This document shows, in pieces, positions 5,583-8,040 of a stretch of DNA of 8,040 bases (position 1 is the first letter of the stretch; every line of letters starts with the position of its first letter). The notes beneath the pieces are model-generated. The model was given only the letters and a program-made list of their open reading frames with translations. It did not search any database and had not been told where the DNA came from. The DNA is from an uncultured Treponema sp. GTDB lineage: Bacteria > Spirochaetota > Spirochaetia > Treponematales > Treponemataceae. Position numbers and translations under genes: made by a program. The stretch spans positions 1-8,040 of the forward strand of contig CAMAFU010000071.1 in the NCBI GenBank assembly GCA_945833725.1. Reading direction: 5' to 3'.

Positions 5583-6454
5583 AAAAAATCGGTATTTTTA
5601 AAATCAAAGTTTCCGCCCAAAGCAGGCTTTAACTCTTCGTCCCAGAATTTGTCTTCGATTTTTCTGTTTCCTATGGTGCGTCCAATATGCCTGTCTGCCC
5701 TAACGGACTTTCCGTGAAAATCGCTTCCAGCCGTTACAAACATTCCAAGATTTTCTGCAAGTTCTGCAAGCCGGAAACATTCGCTGTTTCTTGCTCCAGG
5801 ATGAAAAGCTTCAAGCCCCATAACTCCTGTATCCCTAATTTTCGCAATTACATCCGGCATATTTTTCCAGCTTACATAAAGCGACATAGGATGAGCCAAT
5901 ACAGCCACTCCTCCAGAAGTTTTTACAGCATGCACAGCCTTTTCCAAATTTACTCCCTGATGGGCAGCATACCAGGCTCTTCCGTTTGCCAGATATTTTG
6001 CAAAAACTTCCTGCCTGTTTTTCGCAATCCCCTTTTGCACAAAAAATTCAGCAAAGTGAGGACGCCCCAGTTGGGAAAATGGAAATGCTTCTTTTATTTG
6101 CTCCAGAGTAAAATCAAATCCAGCGTCATTCATTTTTTGAATAATAATTCTATTTCTGTTTTCCCTGCTTTCCGTAAGAAAGTCAATAACTTCCTGCAGC
6201 TCAGGAGAAATACGGCAAAGTCCAAGTCCTAAAAGATGAAATTCTCCAGTATTCCATTCAATGTTAAGTTCAATGCCGGGAATAAAATTAATGCCAAGGG
6301 TACTGCAGGTTTTTGCAGCATCACTCAAACCGGAAACAGTATCATGGTCAGTTAACGCCCATGTTGAAATATTTTTTTCGGAAACATACAGTGCCAGTTC
6401 TTTTGGAGACAAAATTCCATCGGAGGCAGTAGAGTGAGTATGCAAATCAATCAT
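5579..6454 (-). CDS. PHP-domain phosphoesterase (TrpH/YciV/RNase AM-like)
   Basis: The 291-residue cytoplasmic protein has the full set of PHP metal ligands: H5 and H7 (DLHTHS), D12 (SDG), H37 in LTDHDT, E62 (GIE), H73 (FHLLG), H133 (RPH), H188 (LAHP), and D245/H247 (SDFHG). Length and motif order match the TrpH/YciV group, whose studied members hydrolyse 3',5'-nucleoside bisphosphates or trim RNA from the 5' end (RNase AM) with divalent metals. DNA polymerase PHP domains and histidinol phosphatases fit less well. I chose the ATG at 6454 because MIDLHTHS is the usual start; an in-frame TTG two codons upstream gives no better ribosome site. Neither start has a visible Shine-Dalgarno sequence. 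It is divergent from the Crp-like gene and convergent with the 130-residue gene, so it is transcribed alone. The exact substrate is uncertain. Confidence 0.9.
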   Translation of the reverse strand: MIDLHTHSTASDGILSPKELALYVSEKNISTWALTDHDTVSGLSDAAKTCSTLGINFIPGIELNIEWNTGEFHLLGLGLCRISPELQEVIDFLTESRENRNRIIIQKMNDAGFDFTLEQIKEAFPFSQLGRPHFAEFFVQKGIAKNRQEVFAKYLANGRAWYAAHQGVNLEKAVHAVKTSGGVAVLAHPMSLYVSWKNMPDVIAKIRDTGVMGLEAFHPGARNSECFRLAELAENLGMFVTAGSDFHGKSVRADRHIGRTIGNRKIEDKFWDEELKPALGGNFDFKNTDFF

Positions 6455-6460
6455 ACTCAA

Positions 6461-6466
6461 AATATA
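6461..6466 (-). promoter_or_regulatory. Putative -10 of the PHP gene, leaderless arrangement
   Basis: On the minus strand TATATT ends 6 nt before the ATG at 6454, so transcription would begin at or next to the A of the start codon. No recognisable -35 is seen at 17 bp. The lack of any Shine-Dalgarno sequence fits a leaderless transcript, but the region is very A+T-rich and chance matches are likely. Confidence 0.35.
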
Positions 6467-6484
6467 GCATATAAAAAAAAATTA

Positions 6485-6493
6485 TGATATAAT
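6485..6493 (+). promoter_or_regulatory. Putative extended -10 promoter of the Crp-like gene
   Basis: TGATATAAT contains a perfect TATAAT (6488-6493) with the TG extension. Initiation near 6500 would give a leader of about 89 nt before the ATG at 6589. The -35 region is A-rich with no clear hexamer. It lies in the same short region as the divergent PHP start. Confidence 0.5.
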
Positions 6494-6514
6494 CTTTCTG
6501 TCGTTAAGCAGTCA

Positions 6515-6533
6515 GGCAAAATACGGCAAAATA
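6515..6533 (+). repeat. Tandem 9-bp direct repeat in the leader of the Crp-like gene
   Basis: GGCAAAATA occurs at 6515-6523 and again at 6525-6533, a 10-bp period. It lies just downstream of the putative promoter and could be a regulator site, perhaps for autoregulation, but it is short and A-rich. Confidence 0.3.
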
Positions 6534-6588
6534 AAAATGTCCACTGTGTTTTACAACCGTAAAGCATATCATACAGGGGAGAATCACT

Positions 6589-7824
6589 ATGCCAAAGGTA
6601 TGTTCCTACTCCAAAGGTTCAATAATCTATTTTTCCGGCGACAGGGATGAACGCATTTTCATCCTGCAAAAAGGTTGCGTTGTTGTTTCCACTGTCGATA
6701 TGGAATCAAATCTTCCTGTTACAGAACAAATTAAAACCGGTGAGTTTTTCGGTGTAAAGTCTGCCTTAGGGCACTTTCCTCGGGAAGAAACGGCTACTGT
6801 CATTATGGATTCTGTTTGTGTTGCAATGACAGTTCAGGAATTTGAGTCGATTTTTTCCTCCAATAAAACCGTAATTATGAAAATGCTCCGTGTATTTTCA
6901 AATCAGCTTAGAGCAATACACAAAAAAATAGAAAGCATCCTTAACAAAGATTTAAGCATAAATCAGGAATCGGGAATGTTAAGTGTGGCAAAAGCTTTTT
7001 TTCAGGATGAAAGCTGGAGAAGTTGTGCCGATGTCTGTATGAATTACCTTAAGCGATACCCTAAAACAGAAAACAAAGAAACAATAATAAAAATGTACAA
7101 TACGGCAAATGCCCGGGCAAAACATTTAAGCCAGTTATCTTCCAACTCAAGCTTAAACGACGAAACAGCCAGCGACACTTCCCTTAAAATTTTTGAACTT
7201 CCGGCATTCAGCCGCTTTGCAAAAAAATACGAGCCAGGTCAGGTAATTATTACGGAATTTGAACCGGGAGATAGATTTTATCTTATTCAAAAAGGAAATG
7301 TTCAGCTTGTAAAATGCGTTAACGGTCAAAATAAAAATCTAGATATCCTTAAACCAGGGGAATTTTTCGGTGAAATGGCCATTTTGGATAATTCTCCCCG
7401 CTCAGCAACATGTCTTGCCGCAGGTCATGTTCAATGTCTGGAATTCAACAAGGAAAATTTTGAAATTCTTATAATGGGCAACCCTCAAATAGCCCTTAAT
7501 ATTCTTAAACTGTTCTGCAAAAGAATTTATGACCAGAAACGGCGTTTTAAAATTCTTGTAATAAAAGACTATCAGGCCAGACTTGCCGAAGTATTCTGTA
7601 TGCTGGATGAAATGAATGCGGTTTCCAATCCCAACGACCGCCAGAGAAGGTTTAATGTTACCATACAGGATGTAGCCCACTGGGCAGGACTTTCTCAGGA
7701 AATTACAAGAGATGAACTGAACAGGTTCGTATCCAGCCGCAAAATCGAAATATTTGAATCAAGCATGATTGTAACAAACATAAACGACATGAAACGGATA
7801 GTAGACACAAAAACAAACCGCTAA
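6589..7824 (+). CDS. Crp/Fnr-type regulator with two cyclic-nucleotide-binding domains
   Basis: The 411-residue protein starts after a strong GGGGAG (6576-6581) at good spacing. Residues 1 to about 110 form a first cNMP-binding domain whose phosphate cassette is altered (FFGVKSALGHFPREETA, 53-69: V56 replaces the usual Glu). Residues 130-175 look like a short helical TPR-like linker (AKAFFQDESWRSCADVCMNYLKRYP). Residues about 205-315 form a second cNMP domain with a canonical cassette FFGEMAILDNSPRSA (259-273: G261, E262, R271, S272, equivalent to E. coli CRP G71, E72, R82, S83). Residues about 328-405 resemble the Crp winged helix-turn-helix (VTIQDVAHWAGLSQEITRDELNRF at 357-380). It is thus a likely cytoplasmic DNA-binding regulator sensing a cyclic nucleotide through the second domain. 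About twice the usual CRP length. The DNA target and ligand are unknown; a signalling role without DNA binding is possible. Confidence 0.87.
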   Translation: MPKVCSYSKGSIIYFSGDRDERIFILQKGCVVVSTVDMESNLPVTEQIKTGEFFGVKSALGHFPREETATVIMDSVCVAMTVQEFESIFSSNKTVIMKMLRVFSNQLRAIHKKIESILNKDLSINQESGMLSVAKAFFQDESWRSCADVCMNYLKRYPKTENKETIIKMYNTANARAKHLSQLSSNSSLNDETASDTSLKIFELPAFSRFAKKYEPGQVIITEFEPGDRFYLIQKGNVQLVKCVNGQNKNLDILKPGEFFGEMAILDNSPRSATCLAAGHVQCLEFNKENFEILIMGNPQIALNILKLFCKRIYDQKRRFKILVIKDYQARLAEVFCMLDEMNAVSNPNDRQRRFNVTIQDVAHWAGLSQEITRDELNRFVSSRKIEIFESSMIVTNINDMKRIVDTKTNR

Positions 7825-7833
7825 CATCTCCCC

Positions 7834-7862
7834 TTGAATCTCCCTCCGTTTTTTGATAGATT
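7834..7862 (+). promoter_or_regulatory. Putative promoter of the tRNA gene
   Basis: TTGAAT (7834-7839) and TAGATT (7857-7862) are separated by 17 bp, each matching 4 of 6 consensus bases, with initiation predicted near 7869, six bases before the tRNA. An inverted repeat TTGATA/TATCAA (7853-7858 with 7864-7869) overlaps the -10. Confidence 0.4.
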
Positions 7863-7874
7863 ATATCAACACAA

Positions 7875-7947
7875 GCCAACTTAGCTCACCTGGTAGAGCA
7901 GCTCCCTCGTAACGAGCAGGTACTCGGTTCAAGTCCGGGAGTTGGCT
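7875..7947 (+). tRNA. tRNA-Thr (anticodon CGT)
   Basis: The 7-bp acceptor stem GCCAACT/AGTTGGC (7875-7881 with 7940-7946) is perfect. The D stem is GCTC/GAGC (7884-7887 with 7896-7899), the anticodon loop CTCGTAA (7906-7912) has CGT at 7908-7910, which reads ACG threonine codons, and the T arm is CTCGG-TTCAAGT-CCGGG (7923-7939) with one G-U pair. Discriminator is T (7947); CCA is not encoded. Odd points: the anticodon stem GCTCC/CGAGC has a C-C mismatch at pair 31-39, position 15 is C and position 48 is A, so the usual purine-15/pyrimidine-48 pair is lost. Isoacceptor is firm; whether it is fully functional is not. Confidence 0.9.
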
Positions 7948-7959
7948 TTTCTTTTTTTT
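7947..7959 (+). terminator. T-rich tract after the tRNA, probable transcription end
   Basis: Directly after the acceptor stem the sequence has four T, one C, then eight T. With the stable tRNA 3' arm ahead of it, this is likely to act as an intrinsic termination signal. There is no separate terminator hairpin. Confidence 0.45.
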
Positions 7960-7967
7960 AAATCCCC

Positions 7968-7983
7968 ATGTAAAATTTTACAT
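7968..7983. repeat. Perfect 16-bp palindrome
   Basis: ATGTAAAATTTTACAT is identical to its own reverse complement. It is a candidate dimeric protein-binding site for a gene beyond the right edge. Its half, ATTTTACAT, is the same 9-bp word found twice in the Pho-box-like array at 1554-1597. Confidence 0.4.
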
Positions 7984-8040
7984 TCAATTTCTGAACCGAG
8001 TAACGAAGTCTGCGCCGACCAAGTGGGAGGAAAAGGCGGC
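7984..8040. other. Intergenic sequence at the right edge with a copy of the tRNA T-arm word inverted
   Basis: No gene is supported here. TGAACCGAGTA (7992-8002) is the exact reverse complement of TACTCGGTTCA (7921-7931) in the tRNA variable loop and T arm. From about 8003 the sequence becomes richer in G and C (GCGCCGACC, GGCGGC) and resembles the start of another intergenic element like that at 4992-5111, cut by the window edge. Confidence 0.3.

Noticed and set aside
5687..6232. 181-codon plus-strand frame antisense to the PHP gene
   Set aside because: The minus-strand product has all PHP metal-binding residues; the antisense frame is Ser/Cys/Phe-rich in the manner of a shadow.
6455..6460. 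TTG start two codons upstream for the PHP gene
   Set aside because: ATG at 6454 gives the typical MIDLHTHS start and the TTG has no better ribosome site.
7853..7869. TTGATA/TATCAA inverted repeat as a terminator of the Crp-like gene
   Set aside because: Six A+T-rich pairs and no following T-run; it overlaps the more likely tRNA promoter.

Overview
The window looks like chromosomal DNA of a spirochaete, most likely a Treponema. The evidence is protein character and composition: a low-G+C, AAA/AAT-rich coding style, a lipoprotein with a permissive spirochaete-type lipobox, a double cyclic-nucleotide-binding Crp-type protein, and a Na/Pi cotransporter with a PhoU-like tail. Genus placement is inference from recognition, not from a search. 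No integrase, transposase, CRISPR array or phage gene is visible.

Layout. Positions 1-1406 (minus strand) hold most of an AAA-ATPase-like/PD-(D/E)XK protein whose C-terminal end lies beyond the left edge. A 259-bp divergent intergenic region (1407-1665) holds, in order, an extended -10 for that gene, a G+C-rich pair of hairpins, and a set of TTTACA direct repeats with an 11-bp period that resembles a Pho box. Reading right from it are a Na+/phosphate cotransporter (1666-3318) and an orphan solute-binding lipoprotein (3413-4687) with its own promoter and no visible ribosome-binding site. Then come two small proteins of unknown function (4762-4980 and 5190-5582), separated by a G+C-rich, multi-hairpin element (4992-5111). 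A PHP-family phosphoesterase (5579-6454, minus strand) converges on the second small gene, with a 4-bp overlap of the stop codons. It diverges from a Crp/Fnr-type regulator with two cNMP-binding domains (6589-7824). A tRNA-Thr (anticodon CGT) with several irregular positions follows at 7875-7947. The right edge carries a perfect 16-bp palindrome and the beginning of what may be another G+C-rich intergenic element.

The genes do not form one obvious pathway. The best functional link is phosphate: the transporter has a PhoU-like regulatory domain and its upstream region has a Pho-box-like repeat array, which suggests phosphate-starvation control. The PHP protein and the Crp-like regulator share a 134-bp divergent promoter region and could be co-regulated. 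The 72-residue protein carries two copies of a motif like the CheY-binding N-terminus of FliM/FliY, which hints at chemotaxis or the flagellar switch, although no other flagellar gene is in the window. I see no convincing complete new multi-gene system. The most interesting items are the Pho-box-like array, the duplicated FliM-like motif, the structured G+C-rich intergenic element and the irregular tRNA.
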